Shown: piece by piece, positions 44,759 through 53,872 of the stretch
How positions within the stretch are numbered: position 1 is the stretch's first letter
Layout: each line of letters begins with the position of its first letter
Assembly (NCBI RefSeq): GCF_023573145.1
Contig: NZ_CP097636.1
Span: 1,550,001 to 1,614,000 of the forward strand
Length of the DNA stretch: 64,000 bases
DNA from: Aquincola tertiaricarbonis
GTDB lineage: Bacteria > Pseudomonadota > Gammaproteobacteria > Burkholderiales > Burkholderiaceae_C
Direction: 5' to 3'
Made by a program: the position numbers and the translations under genes
Notes under the pieces: model-generated
What the model saw: the letters and a program-made list of their open reading frames with translations, nothing else
The model's database searches: none
What the model was told of the DNA's origin: nothing

Positions 44759-46378
44759 TCACGCCGCCAGCGGCAGCGGGCGGGGCTCGGCCGCCGCGTC
44801 GGGCTGGGCCATCGCCGTCACCGCCTGCGCCTCGTTGGCCAGCAGCAACTGGGTGGGGTCGATCAGCATCACCAGGCGGGCGCCGCCGTCCAGCTTGGCC
44901 ACGCGGTGGATCACGCGCCGCTGCTGGGCCGAGAGGTCGGGCGCCTGCTCGATGTGCTGGCGGCAGATGCGCAGCACCTCGGCCACCGAGTCGACGATGA
45001 AGCCGGTGCGCATGCCGCCGAAGTTGAAGACCATGATGCGCTGGCCTTCGTTGCGTTCGATGCTGCCCAGGCCCAGCCGCGCGCGCTGGTCGATCACCGG
45101 CAGCACGATGCCGCGCAGGTTGATCACGCCCTCGACGAAGGGCGGCGTGTGCGGCACGCGGGTCAGCACCTCGGGCACGCGCACGATCTCCTGCACGCTC
45201 ATGATGGGCACGCCGAATTCTTCGGCGCCCAAGCGGAAGATGACGACCTGGGTGTCGTCGTCGATGGGGGTGTCCCGCGTCATGCCGGGCTCCTCGGGGG
45301 TGGAAAGGGAAGGGGTTTGCGCGGCGGCGTCCAGCGCCTCGCGCATGGCGTCCAGGCCCAGCAGCCGCTCGACCGAGATCACCGCCACCAGGCGCTTGCC
45401 GTCGTCCAGGCGGCAGATGCGCTCGAACTCCTGCAGCCGGGCATTGCCGGCCAGCACCGCGGGCACCGGCTCGGCCTCGGTGTGCTGCAGCGTCAGCACT
45501 TCCTTGACCGCATCGGTGAGCAGGCCCACCTGGCCGCCGCCCGGCACCGCCACCACCACGATGCGGTGGCTCTCGTCGGCGTCCAGCGTGGGCAGGCCGA
45601 ACAGGCTGCGCAGGCTCACCAGCGGCAGCAGCCGCTCGCGCAGCGAGATCAGGCCCAGCACATGGTGGGCGGTGTTGGGCACGCCGGTGATGTGCTCGGG
45701 CACCTGCACGATCTCGCGCACCTCGGCGATGTCGATGCCGTATTCCTGGCCCGCCACGGTGAAACTGACCAGGCGCAGCTCGTCGGCGCCTTCGGCGGCC
45801 TTGTCGGCGGCTTCTTCGCGGAAGGCCCGCTCACCGCCGCCCAGGCTGCCCGTGGTGGCGCGCTGCAGCGCCGAGAACTGGTCTTCCACCAGGCGCTGGA
45901 AGTCCAGGATGGGCATCAGCTGGCGGCGGCCGTCGGCGCCGCTGCGGTTGATGACGCCGCTGAGGTACTCGGCCTGCACGATGCTCTGCACCTGGCTGGC
46001 CTGCTCGATCTCGGCGCGGTCGACGTTGACCACGCTGGCCACGCGGTCCACCACGAAGCCCAGCGGCTGGCCCAGGTTGATGACCAGCGCGCGGGTGGCG
46101 TCGTCGTGCGCGCGGTCGCCGGTGTGCAGCACCCGCCGCAGGTTGACGATGGGCAGCACCCGGCCGCGCAGGTTGGCCAGGCCGTCCAGCGCGGCGGGCG
46201 CCAGCGGCAGGCGGGCCACGTCGGGCACGCGGATGATTTCCTGCACCGGGGCCATCGGCACCGCGAACATCTGGTCGGCGATGCTGAAGGTGACGAACTG
46301 CTGGTCGGTGGCGGGCAGGCCGTCGGCCGCATCGGGATCCGTAGTGGCGGGTGCGCCGTTGGAAGGGGCGTGGTTCAC
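44759..46378 (-). CDS. CheW protein with three tandem CheW domains
   Basis: The 539-residue protein has three adaptor domains, at about 25-165, 200-340 and 380-520. Each repeats the CheW pattern: QFVTFSIADQMFAVPMAPVQ and NLRGRVLPIVNLR in the first; LVSFTVAGQEYGIDIAEVRE and SLRERLLPLVSLRSLF in the second; VVIFRLGAEEFGVPIMSVQE and NLRGIVLPVIDQR in the third. Normal CheW has one domain. A triple protein could cross-link several receptors and kinases in the array. It is next to a receptor with two signalling tips, which suggests the two evolved together. Confidence 0.93.
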   Translation of the reverse strand: MNHAPSNGAPATTDPDAADGLPATDQQFVTFSIADQMFAVPMAPVQEIIRVPDVARLPLAPAALDGLANLRGRVLPIVNLRRVLHTGDRAHDDATRALVINLGQPLGFVVDRVASVVNVDRAEIEQASQVQSIVQAEYLSGVINRSGADGRRQLMPILDFQRLVEDQFSALQRATTGSLGGGERAFREEAADKAAEGADELRLVSFTVAGQEYGIDIAEVREIVQVPEHITGVPNTAHHVLGLISLRERLLPLVSLRSLFGLPTLDADESHRIVVVAVPGGGQVGLLTDAVKEVLTLQHTEAEPVPAVLAGNARLQEFERICRLDDGKRLVAVISVERLLGLDAMREALDAAAQTPSLSTPEEPGMTRDTPIDDDTQVVIFRLGAEEFGVPIMSVQEIVRVPEVLTRVPHTPPFVEGVINLRGIVLPVIDQRARLGLGSIERNEGQRIMVFNFGGMRTGFIVDSVAEVLRICRQHIEQAPDLSAQQRRVIHRVAKLDGGARLVMLIDPTQLLLANEAQAVTAMAQPDAAAEPRPLPLAA

Positions 46379-46393
46379 AGCCTCGCTCCGGGC

Positions 46394-48319
46394 TCAGTTG
46401 CTCTGCAGCTCGTCGGCCAGCGAGGCGATCTCCTCGATCGCCGACGACAGCTCCTCGGTGCCCTGGCTCTGCTGCCGCGCCGCGGCGGCGGCCTGCTCGG
46501 CCGACTTCTCGGCCTGGGTGGCGGCGGCGCTCACCTGGTCGACGCCGGCCTTGACCTGGCCCAGCGCCACCACGATCTCCTGCGCGGAGTTCTGCGCCTC
46601 GGCGTTGCCCTTGACGATGGCGGCCACGTCGTCCTGCATGGTCAGCAGGTTGGCGGTGATCGCACGGGCCTTCTCCACTTCCAGCAGCGCCGCGCCCATG
46701 ATCTCGGACAGGTCGCGGCCCACCGCGCCGATCTGGTCCTGGATGCCCTTGACCAGGTCCTTGATGCGCTCGGCGTTCTCGGCCGAGTCGTGGGCCAGGT
46801 TGCGGATGTCGGTGGCCACCACCACGAAGCCCTTGCCGTACTCGCCGGCGCGGGCGGCTTCGATGTTGCCGTTGACCGCCAGCATGTTGGTCTGGATGCT
46901 CACCTGGGTGATGGCGTCGACGATCTTGTCGATGCGCCGGCTCACCAGCTCCAGCTCCTTGATCTGCTGGGCGCTGGCGCGGGTGCTGTCCACACCGGTG
47001 GAGATGCTGGTGATCAGGCGGTCGATGTTGGTCTTGTTGTCGTCCATCAGGCCGCGGATGGCGCTGGCCTTCTCCAGCCCGACGCTGGCGCGCTGCTCGG
47101 CCAGCTGCGCGCCCTTCTCGATCTGCGAGATGGCGGCTGCCGACTGCGCGGTGGCCGCGGCCTGGGTCTGCGCGCCTTTGCGGATCTGGTCCAGCGCCAC
47201 CATGATCTGGCTGGCCGAGCGGTTGATCTCCTGCACCGCGCTCGACAGCTCCTCGGCCGAGCTGGCCACTTCCTCGGCGCTCTTGCTGATGTTGGTGCTG
47301 TTCTTCAGCTCGTCGGCAATCTCGCTCAGGCTGTGCGCGGTCTGCTCGCATTCCTGCAGCGCCATGCTCTGTTCCTGCACCGTCTTGGCCGCCTCTTCCG
47401 AGGCCGACGACTGCTCGGCCGCGGCCGAGGCGATCTGCTCGGCGCCCTTGAGCGCCTGCTGCGAAGCGGTGGCCGACTGCTGCGCGGCGCTGGCGATCTC
47501 CACCGCGCCGGCCACGATCTCGGCCGCCTCGACACGGATCTGCTCGAGCTGGCGCAGGATGACGTCGCTCTTCTCGACCTCGCTCTGGATGCTGTCGGCG
47601 GTCTCGTTGATGCCGGTGGCGATGGTCTTGACCTCGCCCTGGATCTGGCCCACCAGGCTCTGGATCTGCTTGGCGCTCTTCTCGCTGGTCTCGGCCAGCG
47701 TGCGCACCTCGTCGGCCACCACGGCAAAGCCCTTGCCATGCTGGCCGGCGCGGGCGGCCTCGATGGCGGCATTGAGTGCCAGCAGGTTGGTCTGGTCGGC
47801 GATGCGGGCCACCGCCTTGACGATGTCGCCGATGTTGGCGGCCTGGCGTTCCAGCTCGGCCACCATCTTCACGCTCTCGGCCTGGCGGCGCGCCGCCTGG
47901 GTGACGTTGGTCACCGTGGCCTGCACCTCCAGGTTGATGCGGGCCACCAGCGCCTGGCCGTTCTCGGCCTTGGTCTGCGCCACGTTGGCGGCGCTGAGCT
48001 GGCGGGTGATGGCGCCCGACACCTGGGTGATGGCGGCCAGCGACTGCTGGGCGGCACCGGCGGCCTCTTCGGCGCCGGAGGCGATCTGGTCGGCTGCGCG
48101 CTTGAGTTCTTCGGCCGCGCTGGCGGCTTCGTTGATGCCGGCCGCCATCTGGCTGGAGGCGGCGGCCACGCGCTCGGCGGCCTGCTGCTGCTTGGCCAGC
48201 GTACGGGCCCGCTTGCGGTTGGCTTCGGCGTCACGCGCCACGGTCTTGGAAATGCCCTTGGCCACCAGGGCGGGCGGAACGGGCGCGGTGGCTTCGCGGG
48301 ACTTCATGACGAGCGACAT
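46394..48319 (-). CDS. Soluble chemoreceptor with two signalling domains
   Basis: The 641-residue protein has no membrane segment and no recognisable sensor domain; it is an almost continuous Ala/Gln/Glu-rich coiled coil. Two separate hairpin tips occur: [20 protein letters not shown] at about 174-193 and [20 protein letters not shown] at about 474-493. Each is followed by its own GKGF-VVVA stretch. Vibrio cholerae DosM is a known double-signalling-domain receptor that stabilises double-layered cytoplasmic arrays; this protein may do the same. It is the first gene of the Che operon, with GGAG before ATG 48319. Confidence 0.93.
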   Translation of the reverse strand: MSLVMKSREATAPVPPALVAKGISKTVARDAEANRKRARTLAKQQQAAERVAAASSQMAAGINEAASAAEELKRAADQIASGAEEAAGAAQQSLAAITQVSGAITRQLSAANVAQTKAENGQALVARINLEVQATVTNVTQAARRQAESVKMVAELERQAANIGDIVKAVARIADQTNLLALNAAIEAARAGQHGKGFAVVADEVRTLAETSEKSAKQIQSLVGQIQGEVKTIATGINETADSIQSEVEKSDVILRQLEQIRVEAAEIVAGAVEIASAAQQSATASQQALKGAEQIASAAAEQSSASEEAAKTVQEQSMALQECEQTAHSLSEIADELKNSTNISKSAEEVASSAEELSSAVQEINRSASQIMVALDQIRKGAQTQAAATAQSAAAISQIEKGAQLAEQRASVGLEKASAIRGLMDDNKTNIDRLITSISTGVDSTRASAQQIKELELVSRRIDKIVDAITQVSIQTNMLAVNGNIEAARAGEYGKGFVVVATDIRNLAHDSAENAERIKDLVKGIQDQIGAVGRDLSEIMGAALLEVEKARAITANLLTMQDDVAAIVKGNAEAQNSAQEIVVALGQVKAGVDQVSAAATQAEKSAEQAAAAARQQSQGTEELSSAIEEIASLADELQSN

Positions 48320-48412
48320 TGACGACTCCGGTGGGTCTGCTTGGTTGGAGATGACCGACTGGAGTAACGGCGCTGCCGTCAGGGACTTGATCAGGGTAAG
48401 TCAGTATTGCGT

Positions 48413-48428
48413 GCTTGTTATCACAAGC
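48413..48428. promoter_or_regulatory. Inverted repeat GCTTGT-TATC-ACAAGC at the Che/EPS operon boundary
   Basis: Perfect six-base arms overlap the stop codon of the heptose nucleotidyltransferase gene and lie about 95 bases upstream of the Che operon. It may be a hairpin ending the upstream operon or an operator for the Che operon. No T-run follows. Confidence 0.45.
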
Positions 48429-49152
48429 GATCAGACATGATCGATAGGGTCATCTGCGCCTGCAGCCGGTGGTAGTCGTCCGGCACACCCATGTCGATGA
48501 AGCCGCCCGCCAGCGCAGCCGCCCGCAGCGCACCGCGCGCAGCCAGCGCCGGCAGCCAGTCGGCCTCCAGCGAGAAGCTGGCGACCGCTGGCGCCAGCGC
48601 CAGCGCGCCTGCGCCCACCCGGTACAGGCCGGCATTGATGCAGCCCGGTCCGCCGCCGCCTTTTTCGGTGAAGCCGATCACCCGGCCGTCGGCGGCCACC
48701 GCCACGCCGCCGAAGCGGCTGCGGTCGGCCACCTGCACCGTGGCCAGGCGCAGCCACTCGCCCGGCTGCAGCGGCGCCTGCATCGGCGCCAGCGGGCCGT
48801 CCAGCAGCGTGTCGCCGTTGGTCACCAGCGCCTCGGCCAGGCCCAGCTGGGCCATGGCATGGCGCACCGCGCCGCCGGTGCCCAGCGGCTGCAGCTCCAC
48901 CACGCAGCGCAGGCGCAGGCCGTCCGTGGGGCCGTGCGGCTGCGCGCCCGCCTGCTCGCACCAGCGCAGCACCGCCTCATGCAGGTGGCCCAGCGACAGC
49001 ACCACGTCGGTGATGCCGGCCCGCCGCAGCGCCCGCAGCTGCCAGTGCAGGAAGGGCTGACCCGCCACTGGCGCCAGGCACTTGGGCAGGTGCGGCACCT
49101 CGCCGGCCAGCCGGGTGCCGCGGCCGCCGGCCAGCACGATGCAGGCGCTCAT
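48421..49152 (-). CDS. hddC: Heptose-1-phosphate nucleotidyltransferase (HddC-like)
   Basis: The 243-residue sugar nucleotidyltransferase has the GT-A signature VLAGGRGTRLAGEVPHLPKC, LVTNGDTLLDG with a metal aspartate, and NAGLYRVG and GGFIDMGVPDDY near the end. With a GmhA and a HddA homologue in the same operon it most likely makes GDP-D-glycero-D-manno-heptose. Last gene of the reverse-strand EPS operon, six bases after gmhA. Confidence 0.85.
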   Translation of the reverse strand: MSACIVLAGGRGTRLAGEVPHLPKCLAPVAGQPFLHWQLRALRRAGITDVVLSLGHLHEAVLRWCEQAGAQPHGPTDGLRLRCVVELQPLGTGGAVRHAMAQLGLAEALVTNGDTLLDGPLAPMQAPLQPGEWLRLATVQVADRSRFGGVAVAADGRVIGFTEKGGGGPGCINAGLYRVGAGALALAPAVASFSLEADWLPALAARGALRAAALAGGFIDMGVPDDYHRLQAQMTLSIMSDRL

Positions 49153-49158
49153 GGGCGC

Positions 49159-49770
49159 TCAGTGGCGTTCAGCGGCCGCCGCCGCCTGCTCAGGGAACAT
49201 GCGCAGCTCCACCTCGGCGCACAGCAGGTGGCCCAGCGTGATGTGCGCCTCCTGGATGCGGGCGGTGTGGCGCGAAGGCACCCGCAGCAGCGTCTGCACC
49301 CGGCCTTCCAGCTCACCGCCCAGGCCGCACAGCGCCACCGCATGCACGCCCAGCGCCGGGCAGGCGTCGAAGGCGGCCAGCACGTTGGGCGAGCGGCCCG
49401 AGGTGGTGATGCCCACGAACACGTCGCCCGGCCGCGCCTGCGCCTGCAGCTGGCGGCGGAACAGCTGCTCGTAGCCATAGTCGTTGCCGATGGCGGTGAG
49501 CATCGAGGTGTCGGTGGCCAGCGACAGCGCGGGCAGGCCGGGCCGGTCGAAGGCGAAGCGGCTGACGAACTCGGCCGCCAGGTGCTGCGCATCGGCCGCG
49601 CTGCCGCCGTTGCCGGCCCATAGCACCCGCCCGCCTTCGCGCAGGCTGCGCACGATGCGGTCGGCCAACTGCAGCAGCGTCTGCAGCAAAGGCCGGTCGT
49701 CCAGCATGGCCTGCTTGACGGCCATCGACTCCACCAGTCCGGCCTGCAGCCGGGTCAGCGCATGGTCCAT
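49159..49770 (-). CDS. gmhA: Phosphoheptose isomerase (SIS domain)
   Basis: The 203-residue isomerase converts sedoheptulose 7-phosphate to D-glycero-D-manno-heptose 7-phosphate. It has the SIS-domain signature VLWAGNGGSAADAQHLAAEF, then GITTSGRSPNVLAAF and a C-terminal QEAHITLGHLLCAEVE motif with the metal and catalytic residues of GmhA. It overlaps the HddA gene by 16 bases. Confidence 0.92.
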   Translation of the reverse strand: MDHALTRLQAGLVESMAVKQAMLDDRPLLQTLLQLADRIVRSLREGGRVLWAGNGGSAADAQHLAAEFVSRFAFDRPGLPALSLATDTSMLTAIGNDYGYEQLFRRQLQAQARPGDVFVGITTSGRSPNVLAAFDACPALGVHAVALCGLGGELEGRVQTLLRVPSRHTARIQEAHITLGHLLCAEVELRMFPEQAAAAAERH

Positions 49771-50801
49771 GACTCCACCCCCTGTTCCACGAAGGCAAAC
49801 GGGAAGCAGCGGCCGCCGTGCGGCTCCAGCGCCTGCATCACCGCATGGCGGCGGCCCGGCTCCACCGCGATCATCATGAAGCCGCCCCCCCCGGCGCCGC
49901 TGATCTTCAGCCCACAGGCACCGGCGGCCAGGGCCGCCTCGGCGATGGTGTCGATGTGCGCATTGCTGATGCCGCTGGCCGCCTGCTTCTTGGCCGCCCA
50001 GCTGCGCCCCAGGATGACCAGCACCTCGTCCACCCGGCCCTTGAGCAGCGCCTCCTTCATCTCGGCCGCGCTCTGGCGGATCTGGTGCATGGCCTGCACC
50101 GCCGTGCTGTCGGGGCCGTTGTTGGCGCTGGCGATCTGCGATTCGATGATGCGGGCCGAAGCGCGCGAACGGCCGGTGAAGTACAGCAGCAGCCGGCTTT
50201 CCAGGTGGTTGGCGATTTCGCGCCGCAGCCGCAGCGGGTTCACCACCACCTGGTCGGCGGCGCCGAACTCCATGAAGTTGAAGCCACCGAATACCGCGGC
50301 GTACTGGTCCTGCTTGCCGCCGGCCATCGCGCAGTCCACCCGCTCGATCTCGTAGGCCAGGCGGGCCACGTCGTACTCACCCAGCGGTATCTGCAGCCAC
50401 TGTGCATAGGCCTGCACCAGCGTCACCACCAGGGCCGACGAGGTGCCCACGCCGCTGCCCGCGGGCGCATCGGAAAACGTGGTCACCTGCAGCGGCAGCG
50501 GCTGCCCGTCGTGGAAATGCTGCTGGAAGCGCGCATGCACCGCGCGGTGCAGCCGCAGCGGCTCTTCGTGCGGGCCCGGGCGGGCGGCGTCCAGCACCAC
50601 CGACACGCCATGGTCGGGCGCATGGAAGTGCAGCTGCCCGTCGTTGGAGGCCTGCAGGTGGCAGTGGGTGAACAGGCTGATGGTGGCGTTCAGCACCTGG
50701 CCGCCGTAGCGGTCGCTGTAGGGCGACACATCGGAGCCGCCGCCGGCCAGGCCCAGCCGCAGCGGGGCCTTGGCATGCACCTGCTTTTTCATCGGGCTCA
50801 T
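49755..50801 (-). CDS. hddA: D-glycero-D-manno-heptose 7-phosphate kinase (HddA-like GHMP kinase)
   Basis: The 348-residue GHMP kinase has APLRLGLAGGGSDVSPYSD, the ATP-binding DAPAGSGVGTSSALVVTLVQ loop, CAMAGGKQDQYAA, and the C-terminal KISGAGGGGFMM motif. All three GHMP motifs are intact. In the GDP-heptose branch it phosphorylates heptose 7-phosphate at C1. GmhB, the next enzyme, is not in the window. ATG 50801 follows AAGGAGG. Confidence 0.91.
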   Translation of the reverse strand: MSPMKKQVHAKAPLRLGLAGGGSDVSPYSDRYGGQVLNATISLFTHCHLQASNDGQLHFHAPDHGVSVVLDAARPGPHEEPLRLHRAVHARFQQHFHDGQPLPLQVTTFSDAPAGSGVGTSSALVVTLVQAYAQWLQIPLGEYDVARLAYEIERVDCAMAGGKQDQYAAVFGGFNFMEFGAADQVVVNPLRLRREIANHLESRLLLYFTGRSRASARIIESQIASANNGPDSTAVQAMHQIRQSAAEMKEALLKGRVDEVLVILGRSWAAKKQAASGISNAHIDTIAEAALAAGACGLKISGAGGGGFMMIAVEPGRRHAVMQALEPHGGRCFPFAFVEQGVESWTMR

Positions 50802-50827
50802 CGCAGCCTCCTTCCTTGAACAAGGCG

Positions 50828-51022
50828 TCAGAACAATGCGCGCAGGACGATCCACACCAGCAGCACGGCCAGCAGGCCGAACACCGCGCCGGTGAGCACG
50901 GCCAGCAGCCAGTGGTGGAGCGCGGGGCCGGCGTCTGCGAGTACGTCCGCACCCTCCCGCTGCGCGGGATCCCTCCGGGAGGGAGGAGCGCCGCCTTCGG
51001 GCGGCCGGGCGGCGGCGCTCAT
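50828..51022 (-). CDS. Small single-membrane-segment protein (64 aa) in the EPS operon
   Basis: The 64-residue product has a hydrophilic Arg/Pro-rich first half and one membrane helix near the C-terminus (WLLAVLTGAVFGLLAVLLVW). Its ATG overlaps the Wzz-type stop (ATGA), so it is translationally coupled. The family is not recognised. The 5' half is encoded by a GC-rich hairpin repeat at 50952-51005. It may be an accessory of chain-length control. Confidence 0.6.
   Translation of the reverse strand: MSAAARPPEGGAPPSRRDPAQREGADVLADAGPALHHWLLAVLTGAVFGLLAVLLVWIVLRALF
50952..51005. repeat. Nested GC-rich hairpins inside a coding region
   Basis: CCCTCCCG (50952-50959) pairs with CGGGAGGG (50976-50983). 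Then GCCGCC-TTCG-GGCGGC (50990-51005) forms a perfect stem with a TTCG loop. It looks like a REP-type element captured by the small gene. Confidence 0.6.
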
Positions 51023-52371
51023 GGCGCACCCTCCCGCGGCAGTGCGCGGGCGCGGCCCGAGAGCCGTGAATACAAGGCCAGGTACAGGCCGGCCACCGCG
51101 CCCAGGCCGGCGCCCAGCAGGCCGTTCCACACCGCATTCGGGAAACGCGCCGCGCCGGCCGGCACGGCTTCGGTCAACACCAGCACCTGGCGGTCGCGGC
51201 GCAGCGCCTGGGTGTTCAGCTCCACCAGCCGCTGGCCCAGCAGGTCGGCTTCACGCAGGGCGTTTTCCAGCTGCAGCTGCAGTTGCTGCTCCTGCAGCCG
51301 CGGCGCCTGGCCGTCGCCCAGCTGGCGGCGCAGGCGCTCGGCCTCGGCGCGGCGGCCCTGGATCTCGGCGCCCAGGCTCTGGCGCTGGCGCTGCAGTTCC
51401 AGCAGCTCGCGCCGCAACTGTTCACGCAACTGGTCCGCCGGCAGCGGTGCACTGGCGGCGCCACCGCCCGCCTGCGCCGCGCTTTCGTCGGCCAGTTGCT
51501 GGCGGCGCTGCTGCACCCGGGCGCTCAACGCCTTCACCTTGGGGTGCAGCGCGCCCTGTTCGCCGTCGTACTCGGCGCGGGCGGCGGCCAGGTCCACTTC
51601 CAGCGCCGCCAGCTCCTGCGCCAGCCGCTGCAGCGCGGGCACCGGCGATTGCAGGCCGCCCGCGGCCAGCAGCGATTCAGCCTGCACCTGCTGCGCCGTG
51701 GCCGCCAGCCGCTGCGTGAGCGATGCGCTGCGCAGCTCGGCCGCCGCCAGCTCGGCCTGGGCCTGCTGCCAGCGCGCCAGCAGGCCGTCCTGCTCGCGCT
51801 GCAGGCTGGGTGTGCGCTGCTGCTGCAGGAAGCCGCCCAGCGCCGCGCGCGCGGCCTGCGCCCGTTCCAGCGCGCGGCTGCGCTGGGTGTCGAGGGCGGC
51901 GATGCTGGCCTCGCGCCGCGTGGCCCGACGCTGCACCAGGAAACGTTCCAGCGCCTCGGGGTAGGCATTGGCCAGGCGGGCGGCCGTCTCGGCCTCGGTG
52001 TCCAGCACCCGCACCTGCAGCGCCGCCTTGCGGAACACCGAGACGTCGGTGGCTTCTTCCAGCGCCTCGGGCCGACGGCCCGGCACCTGGGCTGCGACCT
52101 CGCGGCGGATCAGCATCGACTGCAGCGTGACCACGTGCAGCGCGGCGCCGGGGTCGGTGCCCGGCAGCAGGCTGCGCGCGGCGGCGCCCAGGCTTTCGCC
52201 TTCCGGCGATTCGGCCACCTGGAAGACGACCCGGCTTTCGTACACCGGCGGTATCAGCAGGCTGATGACCACCGCCGCCGCCGCCGCCGATGCGGCGGTG
52301 AGCAGCACCAGGCCCTTGCGCGACTGCAGCGCCTGCCAGGCCTGGCCGGTGGTGGTTGGCTCAGGCGCCAT
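51019..52371 (-). CDS. Polysaccharide chain-length determinant (Wzz/GumC-type)
   Basis: The 450-residue inner-membrane protein has an N-terminal membrane helix (LLTAASAAAAAVVISLLIP), a short Wzz domain (YESRVVFQVAESP), a long periplasmic coiled coil (about 150-400), and a C-terminal helix (NGLLGAGLGAVAGLYLALY). There is no attached tyrosine kinase domain. It should set polymer length together with the adjacent Wzy-type protein, whose gene overlaps it by 11 bases. Confidence 0.91.
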   Translation of the reverse strand: MAPEPTTTGQAWQALQSRKGLVLLTAASAAAAAVVISLLIPPVYESRVVFQVAESPEGESLGAAARSLLPGTDPGAALHVVTLQSMLIRREVAAQVPGRRPEALEEATDVSVFRKAALQVRVLDTEAETAARLANAYPEALERFLVQRRATRREASIAALDTQRSRALERAQAARAALGGFLQQQRTPSLQREQDGLLARWQQAQAELAAAELRSASLTQRLAATAQQVQAESLLAAGGLQSPVPALQRLAQELAALEVDLAAARAEYDGEQGALHPKVKALSARVQQRRQQLADESAAQAGGGAASAPLPADQLREQLRRELLELQRQRQSLGAEIQGRRAEAERLRRQLGDGQAPRLQEQQLQLQLENALREADLLGQRLVELNTQALRRDRQVLVLTEAVPAGAARFPNAVWNGLLGAGLGAVAGLYLALYSRLSGRARALPREGAP

Positions 52372-53872
52372 GCGCGGCCTCCGTTCGGCTGGCCTGCCAG
52401 GCGCGGCGCGCGGCTTCCAGCAGGGCGGTGACGAAGAGCACGAACTCGCTGTAGGCCATCGGGTCGCCCTGGATGGCCACCAGCATCGCGCCCTGCGCCA
52501 GCGCCAGGGCCAGCAGGCGCTGGCGGGCGGCGGCTTGTTCAGCGGCGGCGTACGGCGCCGGCACGATGGCCGGCACCGCCCCCAGCAGCGGCCGCAGCAC
52601 GAAGGCGGCATACACCGCCAGCGCGGGCAGACCCATCTCCACCGCCAGCTGCAGGCTGGCGTTGTGCACCGGGTAGCGTTCCAGCGTGGGCGACAGCGCT
52701 TCGAAGCGCTGGATGCCGATGCCGCGCCACGGGTGTTCGGCCAGCACCCGCAGGCCGGCGTCCAGCAGCTCCACCCGCACGTCGGCGCTGCTGGCGGTGA
52801 AGTCGCCGAAGCTGGCCAGCGCCCAGCGCGCCGCGCCGCTGGCCAGCAGCACCAGCGCCACCCCGGCCAGCAGGCCGAACCAGGCCGCCGCCCGCCGCGG
52901 CCGCGCCAGCGCCGGCGCCAGCAGCGCCGCCGCGCCCAGCGCCAGCCAGGCGCCACGCGCGAACGACAGCGCATAGGCCACCACGATGATGAGCAGCGCC
53001 AGCCCATCGCGCCAGCGCCGCGCGGCGCCAGCGCCGGGCGACAGCAGCCGCATCCACAGCCAGAGCGCGGCCACCAGCAGCGGATAGGCGTAGGCCTGCG
53101 GGTTGGGCATCAGGCCGCTGGCGCGCAGCAGCGGCCAGCCGGCCACGGTGATGTAGCGCGGCGCGAATTCCTCCATCAGGTGCAGCTCCTGCTGCCACAG
53201 CACGTACAGGCCCGATTGCGCAATGCCCAGCAGCGCCGCCGCCACCGCACCGGCGCACAGCAGCCGCATCACGGCGTCGATGCGCTGGGGCGATTGCACC
53301 AGCTGCAGCAGCAGCCAGGCCATGGCCAGCTTGGGCAGCAGCATCAGCAGCGCCCGCAGCGACACGCCGGGTTCCGGCCGCCAGGCCACCGACAGCACGG
53401 CCAGCACCGCCAGCAGCACCAGCAGGTGCGACAGCGGCGGCACCACCCGCGGCGCATCGGGCTGCAGCGCGGCCTGCAGCAGCCAGCAGCTGGCCAGCAG
53501 CACGATGCCCACGTTCAGCAGGTTCAAGGGGCCGGCGCGCAGGCTCATGCACTGCAGCGCGATGACCAGCAGCGCCAGCACGCCGTCCAGCAGCGGCCTT
53601 GGCGGGCGGGTGGTGCGCCACGCCGCCAGGGCCAGCAACACCAGCACGGCGCCAGCGGCGGCCAGCGTGGGCCGGGCCAGCAGCGGGTCGGACCAGCTGG
53701 CCGGCGGCAGCCACCGCACCAGGGCGCGGGGCAGGGCGGCCAGCGCCAGGGCCACCGCCAGGCCGGCGGCCAGCGGGATGGCCAGGCCGACGACCGCGGC
53801 CCACAGCGCCGGGCCGGCCGGGTGCTGCGCCCGCCCGTCGGCGGGCCAGGGAGAGGCAGGCCCGCGGCTCAC
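52361..53872 (-). CDS. O-antigen ligase/polymerase family membrane protein (Wzy-like)
   Basis: The 503-residue protein has about eleven membrane segments. It has the Wzy_C-type periplasmic loop in which VELLDAGLRVLAEHPWRGIG and the VHNASLQLAVEMG histidine motif are characteristic of the O-antigen ligase superfamily. In an EPS operon with Wzz it is more likely the repeat-unit polymerase than a lipopolysaccharide ligase. Starts four bases within the end of the hydrolase gene. Confidence 0.9.
   Translation of the reverse strand: MSRGPASPWPADGRAQHPAGPALWAAVVGLAIPLAAGLAVALALAALPRALVRWLPPASWSDPLLARPTLAAAGAVLVLLALAAWRTTRPPRPLLDGVLALLVIALQCMSLRAGPLNLLNVGIVLLASCWLLQAALQPDAPRVVPPLSHLLVLLAVLAVLSVAWRPEPGVSLRALLMLLPKLAMAWLLLQLVQSPQRIDAVMRLLCAGAVAAALLGIAQSGLYVLWQQELHLMEEFAPRYITVAGWPLLRASGLMPNPQAYAYPLLVAALWLWMRLLSPGAGAARRWRDGLALLIIVVAYALSFARGAWLALGAAALLAPALARPRRAAAWFGLLAGVALVLLASGAARWALASFGDFTASSADVRVELLDAGLRVLAEHPWRGIGIQRFEALSPTLERYPVHNASLQLAVEMGLPALAVYAAFVLRPLLGAVPAIVPAPYAAAEQAAARQRLLALALAQGAMLVAIQGDPMAYSEFVLFVTALLEAARRAWQASRTEAAHGA

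Noticed and set aside
46394..48319. Tandem repeated Ala/Gln motifs as a possible minisatellite
   Set aside because: The repetition is at protein level (heptads of a coiled coil) and the DNA is not tandemly repeated.
44690..48440. Two forward open frames of about 1200 codons opposite cheB, CheW and the double-tip receptor
   Set aside because: Antisense to recognised genes; translations are low-complexity shadows of repeated coiled-coil codons.
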